A stretch of DNA of 64,000 nucleotides from Brevibacterium sp. 239c (GTDB taxonomy: Bacteria; Actinomycetota; Actinomycetes; Actinomycetales; Brevibacteriaceae). Made by a program: the position numbers and the translations under genes. The stretch covers positions 124,001 to 188,000 of the forward strand of contig NZ_FXZH01000003.1 in assembly GCF_900169365.1 (NCBI RefSeq), read 5' to 3'. Numbering within the stretch: the stretch's first letter is position 1; every line of letters starts with the position of its first letter. The notes under the pieces were generated by a model. The model searched no databases and was not told the origin of the DNA. It saw nothing but the letters and a program-made list of their open reading frames with translations. This document shows positions 9,681-19,073 of this stretch, in pieces.

Positions 9681-11980
9681 TTGTCTGCCTCCTCGCCCTT
9701 GTCGGCAGATTCTTCGGCAGCCTTCTTCGCGGCTGCCTTCCGCTCGGCGATTGAACCGCCGGTTGCGCCCGCCTTCGTTGAAGTCGAGATTTTGCCCTTC
9801 GACCCGTTCTTCTTAGTCGGCTTCTCGGACTTCGAAGACGACCCGGTTGCGGTCACATCTTCTTGATCGGACCTCTCAACGGAGACCTCGCGGTCCTCGG
9901 ACGTAACTGTCTCGGCAACGTCGTCGTTCGGCGAAGTTCCGCGCTTCTTCTTCGTCGACGTTTTCGTCTTGGAGACAGTGCTGGATTCGGCCGTCGCGCC
10001 CACCTCGTTCTTCGCATTCGTCGCTGAAGTGGCGGAATCCGCCCTCGACGAATCGGCTTCGTCTGTCGATGAGATTCCAGCCTTACGTGCTCGAGCCTTC
10101 GCCCGACGTCGCGCCTCGGGCGACATCTCGCTGTCTTTACTCAGGTTGAGTGCACCGCGGTACGAAGCAGGACTGACGCCGAGCAGGCGTGGATCCATAC
10201 CTGACATCGGATGACCTTCACCGAAGAACTTGGTGCGCGCCAACAGCTGGAGCATCGGGTGCGTGAACAGGAAGACAACAACCACATCGACGATCACGGC
10301 CATACCGAAGGTAAACGCAAATCCACGGACCGAGCCGACGGCCAGGATGTAGAGGATGACTGCGGCCAACATGTTGACCGCCTTCGAGGCATAGATCGTT
10401 CGTTTGGCGCGATCCCAGCCGACCTCGACAGCGGACAGAAGGACTCGTCCGCTGCGCAGCTCGTCTCTGACGCGTTCGAAGTAGACGATGAACGAGTCGG
10501 CTGCCATGCCGATGCCGATGATGATACCTGCGAGACCTGCCAATGACAGGCGATAGCCGTAACGCCACGAGGCCAACAACAACAGCAGATAGGTGACGAC
10601 ACCGACAACCACAAGACTGGATACGGTCACGAGCCCGAGGACCCGGTACTGCAGCAGCGAGTAGACGACAACGAGGATGAGTCCGAGCAAGCCGGTCAAC
10701 AGACCGATCTTCAGGTAGTTCGAACCCAGAGTCGGCGAGATCTGGTCCTCGCTCTGGACCTGGAAGCTCAAAGGCAGCGAGCCGTTCTTGAGCTGGTCGG
10801 CCAAGGTCTGCGCCGAGTCGAGGGTGAAGCTACCCGAGATCTCTGCGTTTCCGTCGGTGATCGCTGCATCTGAAGATGGTGCCGAAAGCACGTTCCCGTC
10901 AAGCTCGATGGCGAACTGGTTGTACGGCTGCTGCTTGCCGGTGATGTCGGAGGTGATCTGTTTGAAGATCTCCCGTCCGGTGGAGTCGAACTTGAGGTTC
11001 ACAGCCGGCTGGTTCGTCTGTGTTCCGTTGGCACCCGCCTTGTAGCCGAAGCTGGCATCTGCGAGATGGTCTCCCGAAAGTTCGACCGGACCCAGAATGT
11101 ACTTGGACTTTCCGTCCTTGGCGCAGGCGACGACTGGTTTATCCGACGCCTGCTGCTGACCACCGGTGCGATTCTTCGGATCGGTGCAGTCGAGCTCTGT
11201 GTACTTCTTGATGATGGCGTCAGTCTGCCACTTGTCGGTGTCCTTCTCGGGGTCGAAGAGAGGACGTGGAGTCGAGTCGGTGACCTTCGTATCTTCGCTG
11301 TCTCCGGACCCGTTCTTCTCGGCTGCCTTGTCCCCGCTGTTCTCTCCTGATTTCGCAGCGTCCTTGCCGGCTGGGCCAGGAATCTTTCCACCAGCGTTGG
11401 CGTCATCGCCGCTTGCCTTGGAGACCTCGCCCCCGCCAGCAGGTGCGTCTCCTTTGTCTTCGCCACTGCCACCGGTGAGATCTTTGAGTCGTTTCCTCTC
11501 CTCATCGGACAGACCCTTGGACGGGTCCTCCTGCTTGTCTCCGCCGCTCTTCTCCTGTTCCTTTTGGATTTCCTCCTGGGAACGGGGGTCACCGACGAGG
11601 GCGACACGGCGGAAGACGAGCTGGGCGGAAGAGCGAACCAGGTTGCGTGTTTCCTCGTCGGGGTTGCCCGGCAGGTTCACGACAATGTTGCGGTCACCTT
11701 GAGTCGTGATCTCGGCTTCAGACACACCGGTCGAGTCCACGCGCTGTCGGATGATCGACACAGCCTGGTCAAGCTGTTCCTTGCTGATGTCCGTGTCCTT
11801 CGAAACCTGGGGTTCCAGGATGATCGAGGTTCCGCCCTCGAGGTCGAGAGCGAGCTTCGGAGTTGTTGTGGCATCGGACCACACGACACCGCCGGCAATG
11901 ATGGCCAGGAGCAGTGCAGCAATGATCGACAGCCACACGAAGCGCAAACCAGGACGTGGCTTTTCTTCAATATCGGACAC
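9677..11980 (-). CDS. secD: Protein translocase subunit SecD, with long low-complexity insert and tail
   Basis: SecD partner of SecF, 767 aa from a GTG start. It shows the N-terminal membrane helix, LDLEGGTSI motif, DSTGVSEAEI and GDRNIVVNLPG of the P1 domain, and the C-terminal six-helix bundle with AGIIIGIGMAADSFIVYFERVRDE. Two features are unusual against the E. coli protein. A hydrophilic insert at about residues 145-240 is rich in Gly, Asp, Lys and Ser. A tail of about 130 residues after the last helix is rich in Ser, Thr, Lys and Ala and ends [19 protein letters not shown]. Extended SecD proteins of this kind are common in actinobacteria. Coupled to secF by a 4-bp overlap. Confidence 0.95.
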   Translation of the reverse strand: MSDIEEKPRPGLRFVWLSIIAALLLAIIAGGVVWSDATTTPKLALDLEGGTSIILEPQVSKDTDISKEQLDQAVSIIRQRVDSTGVSEAEITTQGDRNIVVNLPGNPDEETRNLVRSSAQLVFRRVALVGDPRSQEEIQKEQEKSGGDKQEDPSKGLSDEERKRLKDLTGGSGEDKGDAPAGGGEVSKASGDDANAGGKIPGPAGKDAAKSGENSGDKAAEKNGSGDSEDTKVTDSTPRPLFDPEKDTDKWQTDAIIKKYTELDCTDPKNRTGGQQQASDKPVVACAKDGKSKYILGPVELSGDHLADASFGYKAGANGTQTNQPAVNLKFDSTGREIFKQITSDITGKQQPYNQFAIELDGNVLSAPSSDAAITDGNAEISGSFTLDSAQTLADQLKNGSLPLSFQVQSEDQISPTLGSNYLKIGLLTGLLGLILVVVYSLLQYRVLGLVTVSSLVVVGVVTYLLLLLASWRYGYRLSLAGLAGIIIGIGMAADSFIVYFERVRDELRSGRVLLSAVEVGWDRAKRTIYASKAVNMLAAVILYILAVGSVRGFAFTFGMAVIVDVVVVFLFTHPMLQLLARTKFFGEGHPMSGMDPRLLGVSPASYRGALNLSKDSEMSPEARRRAKARARKAGISSTDEADSSRADSATSATNAKNEVGATAESSTVSKTKTSTKKKRGTSPNDDVAETVTSEDREVSVERSDQEDVTATGSSSKSEKPTKKNGSKGKISTSTKAGATGGSIAERKAAAKKAAEESADKGEEADK

Positions 11981-12013
11981 GTTTCAGCTTTCGATTGAGT
12001 GCAGTGAGCGAAG

Positions 12014-12571
12014 TCAGTTCTTCTTTTTGTTCTCAGGATCGGAAGGATCGATGTCCGATGCATCAGCATCAGCCTCACCGAGGTCATCCGCACCGTCGTC
12101 GGCTTTAAGCTCATCGGCGTCTGAGATCACTTCGGCGTCAGAGTCGACGACGTCGTCTGCTGGAAGCTCTGCCTCGCCGGTCGTTCCCTCTGCACGCTTG
12201 CGCTCATTCATAGCGTCGAGTTCCGCGTCGGTGATTGCCGGAGCATCGCTGCTCTCAGCGTCGTCGGCAACGTCGGCCGAACCTGCAACCGCACCGTCTG
12301 CAGCGGCGCCTTCGGTTTCAGGGTTGTTGATCTGACCGATTGCCTGGCGGTGCACGCGCAGGACGGTGCCGGGGCCAGATTCGAGAGTGACCTGGTTGTT
12401 TTCTTCGTCGATGGACAGAACGGTTCCGAAGACACCGAACGTTGTCATCACAGTAGCTCCGGGGACGAGTCCCGTCTTGATCTGCTCTGCACGCGCCTTC
12501 TGCTTACGCCGAGAATTGAATAGGAAAAAAATAAGCAGCGCAGCAAGCGCGAGAGGGATCAATAAATCCAC
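12014..12571 (-). CDS. yajC: Sec translocon accessory protein YajC, acidic tail
   Basis: Small membrane protein associated with SecDF, 185 aa. One N-terminal helix (LLIPLALAALLIFFLF) is followed by the basic NSRRKQKARAEQ and the family core GATVMTTFGVFGTVLSIDEENNQVTLESGPGT. The last about 90 residues form a strongly acidic, Asp/Ala/Glu-rich extension ending in a short basic KKKN, which is much longer than in the E. coli protein (110 aa). GTG start preceded by AAAGG. The gene is 33 bp upstream of secD and probably begins a yajC-secDF unit. Confidence 0.9.
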   Translation of the reverse strand: MDLLIPLALAALLIFFLFNSRRKQKARAEQIKTGLVPGATVMTTFGVFGTVLSIDEENNQVTLESGPGTVLRVHRQAIGQINNPETEGAAADGAVAGSADVADDAESSDAPAITDAELDAMNERKRAEGTTGEAELPADDVVDSDAEVISDADELKADDGADDLGEADADASDIDPSDPENKKKN

Positions 12572-12610
12572 AGGTATCTACCTTTCATAAGAACGAACCA
12601 GTCCACTACC

Positions 12611-12628
12611 TTAGTTCGTACTAAGTAC
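12611..12628. promoter_or_regulatory. Overlapping dyads upstream of yajC
   Basis: TTAGT-tcgt-ACTAA (12611-12624) overlaps GTACT-a-AGTAC (12618-12628) in the 81-bp gap between ruvB and yajC, about 40 nt upstream of the yajC start. It could be an operator or a small hairpin in the leader. I see no matching regulator nearby. Confidence 0.3.
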
Positions 12629-12652
12629 TCAAGGCGAACTCAATTGCCGGGA

Positions 12653-13735
12653 TCAGAACTCATAGTTTGCTGGGATCTGCATCCCAAGGTGCTTCCAGGC
12701 TGCCGCGGTCGCGACGCGACCGCGCGGAGTTCGACTGATCAGACCTTCTCGAACAAGGTAAGGTTCCGAGACGGTTTCAACGGTATCGGCCTCTTCTCCG
12801 ACGGAAACAGCGATAGTGCTGAGGCCAACCGGTCCCCCGCCGAAACGCTTGCACAGCACCTGCAGCACGGAACGGTCGAGTCGATCCAAGCCCAGCTCGT
12901 CGACTTCGTAAACCTTGAGTGCGGTGAGTGCCGCAGCTTCGTCGATGATGCCGGTTCCGCGCACCTGCGCCCAATCTCTGACTCGGCGCAGAAGTCGATT
13001 GGCGACACGTGGTGTGCCGCGAGATCGCGTTGAGATTTCTTTCAAACCTGCGAGATCTGCTTCGATTCCGAGCATGTGAGCTGATCGTTTCAGCACGGTC
13101 AGGAGATCGGTGCTGGAGTAGAAGTCCAGGAGTCCCGTGAATCCGAACCGGTCACGCAACGGCGCGGGGAGCAGGCCAGAGCGGGTCGTGGCTCCGACCA
13201 TGGTGAATTGCGGCAGGTCGAGGGGAATTGCTGTGGCGCCGGGGCCCTTGCCGACGATGACGTCGACGCGGAAGTCCTCCATCGCAACATAGAGCATCTC
13301 TTCTGCGGCACGAGCCATGCGATGGATTTCGTCGATGAATAGAACTTCGCCTTCTTCCAGAGACGACAAGATCGCGGCGAGATCTCCGGCATGCTGAACT
13401 GCCGGCCCTGAGGTGACCCTCAGGCTCGATTGCATCTCATGCGCGATGATCATCGCCAATGTGGTCTTTCCCAGTCCAGGAGGGCCCGAGAGCAGCACAT
13501 GGTCGGGGGCCCTGTTTCGTGCTTTCGCGGCATCGAGCACGAGGGAAAGCTGTTCGCGGACCTGAGGTTGGCCGATGAAATCCTGCAGTCCCTTGGGACG
13601 AAGCGCAGCTTCTGCATCACGCTCTGCGGTCTCCGCGCGACCCGAGACCAAACGCTCTTCTTCAGCGCCGGTCAGCTCCTGATCGCCGAATTCCATTTCA
13701 TAGGAGGTGCTTCCGTCCTCATAGGAGCTTGTCAC
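12653..13735 (-). CDS. ruvB: Holliday junction branch migration ATPase RuvB
   Basis: Hexameric AAA+ motor (360 aa) that drives branch migration of Holliday junctions together with RuvA. Visible motifs are Walker [13 protein letters not shown], Walker [13 protein letters not shown], sensor 1 [12 protein letters not shown], and the C-terminal winged helix ending [19 protein letters not shown]. An N-terminal extension of about 40 residues, acidic and variable, precedes [18 protein letters not shown] start overlapping the ruvA stop by 4 bp. Confidence 0.97.
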   Translation of the reverse strand: MTSSYEDGSTSYEMEFGDQELTGAEEERLVSGRAETAERDAEAALRPKGLQDFIGQPQVREQLSLVLDAAKARNRAPDHVLLSGPPGLGKTTLAMIIAHEMQSSLRVTSGPAVQHAGDLAAILSSLEEGEVLFIDEIHRMARAAEEMLYVAMEDFRVDVIVGKGPGATAIPLDLPQFTMVGATTRSGLLPAPLRDRFGFTGLLDFYSSTDLLTVLKRSAHMLGIEADLAGLKEISTRSRGTPRVANRLLRRVRDWAQVRGTGIIDEAAALTALKVYEVDELGLDRLDRSVLQVLCKRFGGGPVGLSTIAVSVGEEADTVETVSEPYLVREGLISRTPRGRVATAAAWKHLGMQIPANYEF

Positions 13736-14328
13736 TTCCGGGCACCCATGACCTTGAGTGCAGCCTTCAGGAGCTCCGACGTGCCAGCATTCTGGCCAAG
13801 ATCGTTGACGACTTCCTGCACGACATCAGCGGCTTGGGACTCTTTCCAGCCAAGTCCGACCAGTGCATCCACGACCTGCTGGTTCGCTCCGCCGAAGGAC
13901 AGCTGGGGGCCCGGGTCTGATGCGGCGAGTTTCGGCAGTTTGTTTTCGAGCTCGAGGATGATTCGGGAGGCACCTTTTTTGCCGATACCTGGGACTCGAG
14001 TCAGCGCGTTGGCGTCCTGATTCGAGATCGCGGCCGCCAGTTCTCCCGGTCCCATTACGGACAGGATCGCCATCGCCAGGCGCGGACCGATTCCGGAGAT
14101 CGACAGCAGCACTTCGAAGGTGTGGTTCTCGTCTTCAGTTCCGAACCCGAAGAGAGTCATGGAGTCCTCACGCACGACCAGGGTGGTCACGAGCTCGATG
14201 TTCGCACCATGGCGAGTGTTTGAAAGGGTGTCCGGCGTGACGTTGACCTTGCGTCCGACACCGTAGGTGAGAATGACGAGGTGGTCAGCTGCGATGCGAT
14301 GGACCGTACCGCTGAGGAAACTGATCAC
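13732..14328 (-). CDS. ruvA: Holliday junction DNA-binding protein RuvA
   Basis: Tetrameric Holliday-junction binding subunit that loads RuvB, 198 aa. The family N-terminus M(V)ISFLSGTV is reproduced when translation starts at GTG 14328, which follows AAAGGCAGG. An in-frame ATG 24 nt upstream adds residues with no homology. Helix-hairpin-helix segments are visible ([16 protein letters not shown] and [23 protein letters not shown]), and the C-terminal domain III that contacts RuvB is present ([18 protein letters not shown]). A TAGCCT hexamer at 14365-14370 could be its own -10 box, so ruvAB may be expressed independently of ruvC. Confidence 0.95.
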   Translation of the reverse strand: MISFLSGTVHRIAADHLVILTYGVGRKVNVTPDTLSNTRHGANIELVTTLVVREDSMTLFGFGTEDENHTFEVLLSISGIGPRLAMAILSVMGPGELAAAISNQDANALTRVPGIGKKGASRIILELENKLPKLAASDPGPQLSFGGANQQVVDALVGLGWKESQAADVVQEVVNDLGQNAGTSELLKAALKVMGARK

Positions 14329-14459
14329 GGCCTGCCTTTCGTGTGGGAACACTTGTACGAATCCAGGCTATCAGTTGGTCTTCCGGAACCGGCCTCGACA
14401 TACCGACGATATCAAGGCACCGCCCTGTTGCAGACAGCGTTGAAGGCATCATCAGCCAA

Positions 14460-16469
14460 CTATTGGGACGGGAATCCTTCCCCGCCGGAGAGTCCATCGA
14501 TGATCGCCTGCGCGACGAACCTGGAATGCAGGATCGGGCGCCGTTCCACGTCGATGCTGGGCGGCGGAATCCAAGCGGGACGGCCGTCGTGGAGCATTCG
14601 GGCATACCAGTCTGATTTGTCGATCAGGTGGTGGTGCAGCCCGCATGCCAATGTGAGGTTGTTTATATCAGTTTTGCCTTCATTGGCCCAGGGCACGATG
14701 TGGTGAGCATCGCACCATCCCGGCGGTGCGTCGCATCCGGGGAATGTGCAGCCTTGGTCTCTGGCCGCCAGTATTGCCACTTGCCTGTTCGTGGCATATC
14801 GGCCTTCGGTGGAGATTTCCATCGTTTTGGCTTTGTCCGACATCAGGTGGAAGAAGACTGATCCGTTCAAGCCTTCGCTGGCTGCCGTTGATAGCGGAAA
14901 TTCGGCTTCGCAGCCGGTGGATGCGCGTCCTTTTCCGGACGTGATGTCTTCGGCTTTCGCTGTGACGACCAGGGCGAATGGTGAACCACGGCCTATCCGA
15001 TCCATTTCGACGCGGGAGATCATTGTTGCGAAGCGTTCGTAGATTCGGTTCCTCACTGTGCCTTGGCCCGTACCCGTATCGATCGGTGTGCCGTCTTCGC
15101 GTACGCCGAAGACTGAGGACTTCTCGTTTCGCAGATGATCTGGCAGTGCAGCGTCCGCGACTTCTCCGGCCAGAACTGCTCTGAAGATATCGAACTCGGG
15201 CTCGTCGAGATCCTCGTCGTTCGTGGTTACCCGCTCATTGCCTTGTTCCTGCAGATCTTCTACGGGTCCCGGCGCACCCTGCCCGATTTTCGAACTGCTT
15301 CCAGGCAGTATGCGCGAAGTCAGCAACCCGCTCAGGACTCCCCCCGATACAGGATCCAGCAGTCCTCTGAGAACCCAGGTCCCGTCATCGCGGGCTCGAA
15401 CGTTGACGTAGCAGCGCCCACGATCCGGCGGGAGCTTCGGCTCTTCTCCGTCGGGGTCGAGACGGTCCAGAATAGCGGCGAAGATCGTCTTCAAATCTGA
15501 GACCCGAACACGCGGCGCTTTGTCCACGAGGTCTGATTCCACTGTGTCGCGAGTTTCGGCCGATACCCAGAACGGCAGTTTGGACAGGCAGTCGTTGATC
15601 GTGGTCGCCTGACCTGCCGAAAGCACTCCAGCGTGCAGAGCCTTCGCAACGATGGGGTTGACGGGTTCTCTGGGTTGGCCCGTCATATATGCGCGGCTGC
15701 CAAGATTCTTGGCGAGCTCGGTGCGTCGGTTGGCTTCATAGCCGGTCAGGTTGAAACGGTTCTGGACCAGCGCCTTCGTCGTCTTTGCCCCGTAGTCGGC
15801 GGGTGTCCCACACCGGTCGTAGACCGATAGTGCAACGGCCGACATCGCCTCGAGGATGCGGGTGGCGGTTTCGATCCCATTGACAACTGTCATCGCCTGA
15901 TCGGGCCCAAGAGGGCGTGAGAAACTCAGCAGTTCGTCTTTGAGAATGGTGAGACCACTGATGCTGTGGGTCAGTTCAGGTGCAAGTCGGTCGAGGTCAC
16001 GCCATTCGGTCTCGGACAGGAGTGGGTGAGGAACCGTGGCAGCTGGTTCACTTCCATCTCCAGGTGTGGATTGTTCGCTGCCGCTGCCGTCCGTGGGCGT
16101 GCCAGCATCTGAATCGAATGTCTCCGCATCGCCCAGAGAAGCAAGCTGCGCCTCCGCCACGGCAGAATCGCCGGGAGGAATCTGCTCATCATCACAGTCT
16201 TCTAGGGGCCTCACGGGAACCGCGGCGATCGAATCGAGCTTCCCCACCAGGGGGTTGCCAGTCAGGTCCATTCCAGCGGCTTCGAGCTGCTCACGAAGCG
16301 ATGTCGGCTCTGATCCCGTCGCCGGCGCCGCCGATGGTTCGTTTCGACCGGCAACGGACTCCCCCGCCACCGCGTCAGATCCGTGCCGGCTCGCACCAAG
16401 TTTCCGCCGAGCAGCACCAAGTGAGCGTTTGCCGCTCTTTCCTGGCGTCTGGTCGGGGGTGAGAGTCAT
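14460..16469 (-). CDS. DUF222 / HNH endonuclease family protein inserted in the ruv cluster
   Basis: Protein of 669 aa with a central DUF222 domain and a C-terminal HNH nuclease domain. This is the '13E12 repeat' type family that is multicopy in many actinobacteria. The HNH core reads GCTFPGCDAPPGWCDAHHIVPWANEG followed by NLTLACGLHHHLID: two Cys pairs plus the H-H...N...H catalytic residues look intact, so it is not an obvious pseudogene. The first about 150 residues are low-complexity (Ser, Gly, Asp, Glu, Pro). It lies between ruvC and ruvA, which are normally adjacent, has its own promoter with a consensus TATAAT, and is preceded by an unusually AT-rich 427-bp gap. The biological role is unknown; mobility is an inference. 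Confidence 0.9.
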   Translation of the reverse strand: MTLTPDQTPGKSGKRSLGAARRKLGASRHGSDAVAGESVAGRNEPSAAPATGSEPTSLREQLEAAGMDLTGNPLVGKLDSIAAVPVRPLEDCDDEQIPPGDSAVAEAQLASLGDAETFDSDAGTPTDGSGSEQSTPGDGSEPAATVPHPLLSETEWRDLDRLAPELTHSISGLTILKDELLSFSRPLGPDQAMTVVNGIETATRILEAMSAVALSVYDRCGTPADYGAKTTKALVQNRFNLTGYEANRRTELAKNLGSRAYMTGQPREPVNPIVAKALHAGVLSAGQATTINDCLSKLPFWVSAETRDTVESDLVDKAPRVRVSDLKTIFAAILDRLDPDGEEPKLPPDRGRCYVNVRARDDGTWVLRGLLDPVSGGVLSGLLTSRILPGSSSKIGQGAPGPVEDLQEQGNERVTTNDEDLDEPEFDIFRAVLAGEVADAALPDHLRNEKSSVFGVREDGTPIDTGTGQGTVRNRIYERFATMISRVEMDRIGRGSPFALVVTAKAEDITSGKGRASTGCEAEFPLSTAASEGLNGSVFFHLMSDKAKTMEISTEGRYATNRQVAILAARDQGCTFPGCDAPPGWCDAHHIVPWANEGKTDINNLTLACGLHHHLIDKSDWYARMLHDGRPAWIPPPSIDVERRPILHSRFVAQAIIDGLSGGEGFPSQ

Positions 16470-16896
16470 CGCCTATGCGTCCGTTCGTCAACAACATTGT
16501 TGCGTGATTAATCTCATTATAATAGCGCTAACATCACTTGTACAGACCTATATTCGATTCTTCGGTCATAGTTTCTATCACTTTCTAGTGTGTTCGAATC
16601 GCAGCTGCCTCCAATCAGTATCTGCCCAGGGCAAATAGAACTGCGAACACAGAACAACGAGCACCTCGGGACAGAGAGACACACAACCAACCCACTACAT
16701 CGAGATCCGGGTGCAGATTCCCGGTACCCGGATTCTCGGGCTCGTGCACTCCAAACAAAAATAGCCGCCACACCTGCCTCGCATTGCGAAACGAAATGAC
16801 GGTGAACAGAAAAGAATGACGGTGAAACGAAGTGCCAAAATCACGGCACAGCAGAACACCGGCAGAACACCAGCAGGACGCAAAACCGCTATGACG
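16470..16896. other. AT-rich 427-bp intergenic region between the HNH gene and ruvC
   Basis: No convincing gene. The half next to the HNH gene is AT-rich and carries its promoter and a small palindrome. The half next to ruvC holds short direct repeats: AATGACGGTGAA at 16795-16806 and 16815-16826, and GCAGAACACC at 16851-16860 and 16862-16871. The short open frames here lack ribosome-binding sites and recognisable products. Confidence 0.6.
16516..16544 (-). promoter_or_regulatory. Promoter of the DUF222/HNH gene
   Basis: Reverse strand: TGTACA (16539-16544), a 17-nt spacer, then a consensus TATAAT (16516-16521). Transcription would begin near 16508, about 40 nt before the ATG at 16469. A dyad CAACA-t-TGTTG (16492-16502) lies in the leader and could be an operator. 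Confidence 0.6.
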
Positions 16897-17493
16897 CTAT
16901 TTGGAGTTGCGAAGGGCCTTGGCCCACTGCTCCTGTGCCTTCGTCATGCCTGCACCTTGGCGGCCAGCGCTCTTGCGCTCGTTGAGGTCTTTGTTCGCTC
17001 CGGGGGTCGATTGTCCGCTCAGCGCCCCGCGCCATGAGTGGCAGATAGCAATCGCGAGAGCGTCGGCGGCATCGGCCGGCTTAGGTGCCGCGTCGAGTTC
17101 GAGGATCCGGGTCACCATGTTCGTGACCTGCTTCTTATCAGCGCGTCCCGATCCGGTGATGGCGGCTTTGACCTCGGAAGGCGTGTGCATGGCCACAGGC
17201 AGTCCACGTCTCGCGGCAAGGCCCATCGTCAGACCCGAGACCTGTGCAGTGCCCATGATCGTGGAAACATCGTTGCGAGCGAACACGCGCTCGATGGCGA
17301 CGACATCGGGACGGTACGTGTCCAACCAGCTGTCGAACGCCTCGGCAAGGGCGCCCAAACGCAGGTCCACGGAATCCGTGGATGGTGTCCGCAGCACATC
17401 GACTGACACCATTTTGACCTTGCGGGCGGGCTGGGTGTCAATGACACCCAGCCCGCACCGGGTCAGGCCCGGATCAACGCCGAGGATTCTCAT
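16897..17493 (-). CDS. ruvC: Crossover junction endodeoxyribonuclease RuvC
   Basis: Holliday-junction resolvase, 198 aa. The RNase H-like fold carries all four catalytic acids: Asp7 ([12 protein letters not shown]), Glu near residue 68 (VVAIERVFA), and the two Asp of [12 protein letters not shown] near 140-143. A C-terminal tail of about 40 polar residues extends beyond the E. coli length. It starts 21 bp after the yebC stop on the same strand, so yebC-ruvC are probably co-transcribed. ruvA and ruvB are separated from it by the HNH gene. Confidence 0.96.
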   Translation of the reverse strand: MRILGVDPGLTRCGLGVIDTQPARKVKMVSVDVLRTPSTDSVDLRLGALAEAFDSWLDTYRPDVVAIERVFARNDVSTIMGTAQVSGLTMGLAARRGLPVAMHTPSEVKAAITGSGRADKKQVTNMVTRILELDAAPKPADAADALAIAICHSWRGALSGQSTPGANKDLNERKSAGRQGAGMTKAQEQWAKALRNSK

Positions 17494-17514
17494 CGGTAAC
17501 CATGTTCGATGCCA

Positions 17515-18267
17515 TCACGCATCGAGTTCGGCAAGAACCTCGTCGCTGACATCAGCATTGGAGTAGACGTTCTGTACCTCGTCGCTGTCTTCAAGCGCGT
17601 CGATGAGGTTGAAGACCTTGGTGGCTGTTTCCGCGTCCAGGCTGACTTCGATTCCGGGCACGAACGATGCTTCGGCCGAGTCGTAATCGATGCCTGCATC
17701 GACAAGTGCTGTACGTACGGCAACGAGGTCAGTGGCTTCGCAGATGATCTCGAAGTTCTCACCTTCGTCCTTGACCTCTTCGGCTCCGGCGTCGAGGGTG
17801 GCCAGGAGGATCGAGTCCTCGTCGGTTCCCTCGGCGGGAACGGTGATGACGCCCTTGCGGTCGAAGTTGTATGTGACCGATCCGGGGTCTGCCATGGTGC
17901 CGCCGTTGCGCGTGACTGCCACGCGGACTTCAGAGGCTGCCCGGTTGCGGTTGTCGGTCAGACATTCGATGAGGAGGGCGACACCGCCGGCGGCGTATCC
18001 TTCGTACAGAATGTTCTCGTAGTTCACGGCAGAGCCGTCGAGACCACCGCCGCGCTTGACCGCGCGGGTGATGTTGTCGGCGGGAACAGAGTTCTTCTTC
18101 GCCTTCTGAACCGCGTCGAACAGCGTCGGGTTGCCTTCAAGATCAGGCCCACCGTTTCGAGCGGCAACCTCGATGTTCTTGATCAGCTTGGCGAAGAGCT
18201 TCGCCCGCTTAGAATCGATGGCGGCTTTTTTGTGTTTAGTCGTTGCCCACTTGGAATGACCTGACAC
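17515..18267 (-). CDS. yebC: YebC/PmpR family protein
   Basis: Conserved 250-aa protein of the YebC/TACO1 family. Members have been described as DNA-binding regulators and, more recently, as ribosome-associated factors that help translation of proline stretches; which applies here cannot be told from sequence. The N-terminal signature [28 protein letters not shown] is complete and the body ([34 protein letters not shown]) is typical. ATG start preceded by AAGGAAGG. The location beside ruvC is conserved widely in bacteria. Confidence 0.95.
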   Translation of the reverse strand: MSGHSKWATTKHKKAAIDSKRAKLFAKLIKNIEVAARNGGPDLEGNPTLFDAVQKAKKNSVPADNITRAVKRGGGLDGSAVNYENILYEGYAAGGVALLIECLTDNRNRAASEVRVAVTRNGGTMADPGSVTYNFDRKGVITVPAEGTDEDSILLATLDAGAEEVKDEGENFEIICEATDLVAVRTALVDAGIDYDSAEASFVPGIEVSLDAETATKVFNLIDALEDSDEVQNVYSNADVSDEVLAELDA

Positions 18268-18290
18268 TGGTGTTCCTTCCTTTAGATATA

Positions 18291-18304
18291 GCCCCTAGAG
18301 TCTA
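18291..18304 (-). promoter_or_regulatory. Candidate yebC promoter block, TAGACTCTAGGGGC
   Basis: TAGACT (18299-18304) followed by CTAGGGGC, about 31 nt upstream of the yebC ATG. The same 14 bases occur upstream of thrS (23810-23823). TAGACT is read as the -10 hexamer, with initiation near 18292. No clear -35 is seen. Confidence 0.5.
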
Positions 18305-18370
18305 TACGCTCAATGCCCGTTATGTGCCCCGCTCTGCCGTCTCGGGAGCACCACGCATGCACCACGGTGT

Positions 18371-18850
18371 TCAGTCGATGACGAGAGGAACCTCGGGCAC
18401 AGAGCCGGCCGTGACGAGATCCATGAGGCTGAGCAGATTCTTCGGGTAGATCGTCTCCGTCGTGGCCATCAGCTCCTCGCGGGACCACCACCGGAATTCG
18501 AGCAGACTGCGCTTTTCGATGTCCGTCCAGACAGCGTCCTCGAGCTCGATGTCCTCGCTGGTGCGGAATGCAAAGTAGGTTTCCTGCTGATGCAGCGACT
18601 TCTCCGTGAATTCGAAGACCTCGTCGCGTGTGGCCAAGGGGCCGATGAGTTCGCCGGGTTCGCATTCGATTCCGGTCTCCTCTGCGAGTTCACGTGCTGC
18701 GGTCTGCGCCGCCGATTCACCCAGCTCGGACCCTCCACCGCAGGTCATCCACCATTGGTGGGTGGGCGTGAGCAGGTCCTGGGCTCGAATCAGGAGAACC
18801 TCGTCGCGCTCATTGAGTAATACGACCCGTGAGGCTTTACGCGGTTTCAT
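18371..18850 (-). CDS. NUDIX hydrolase
   Basis: Pyrophosphohydrolase of the NUDIX superfamily, 159 aa. The Nudix box is perfect: G-x5-E-x7-REL-AEETGI within GGSELGESAAQTAARELAEE. The substrate cannot be inferred. An N-terminal beta strand (ASRVVLLNERDEVLLIRAQ) and a C-terminal helix are as in small housekeeping Nudix enzymes. I chose ATG 18850 because it is preceded by TGGAG at good spacing and the family homology starts just after it; an upstream in-frame ATG at 18919 adds a hydrophobic stretch with no support. A 223-bp gap separates it from the peptidase gene. Confidence 0.9.
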   Translation of the reverse strand: MKPRKASRVVLLNERDEVLLIRAQDLLTPTHQWWMTCGGGSELGESAAQTAARELAEETGIECEPGELIGPLATRDEVFEFTEKSLHQQETYFAFRTSEDIELEDAVWTDIEKRSLLEFRWWSREELMATTETIYPKNLLSLMDLVTAGSVPEVPLVID

Positions 18851-19073
18851 GGTTCTCCAGGAGTTGGCTATGGACGGAAGCAGTCTGTGCAGAATAGTGA
18901 AGCGGCAAGCAACCAGCAAGACCGCAATCGTAACCGACAGAACGATATCGGGTAGTGCTCACTCCACCAAGCTGGTGGCGTTCAATGTGAGAAATCACCG
19001 ACTTGGGACGTGTTCTCACCAGGTGCAGGCGGGGTAAGGGGATCGCCTCTGAGGCGCTGTGGTCAGCCATGGT

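Noticed and set aside
16590-16799. Small open frame in the HNH-ruvC gap
   Set aside because: No ribosome-binding site, no homology that I recognise, and composition unlike the neighbouring genes.
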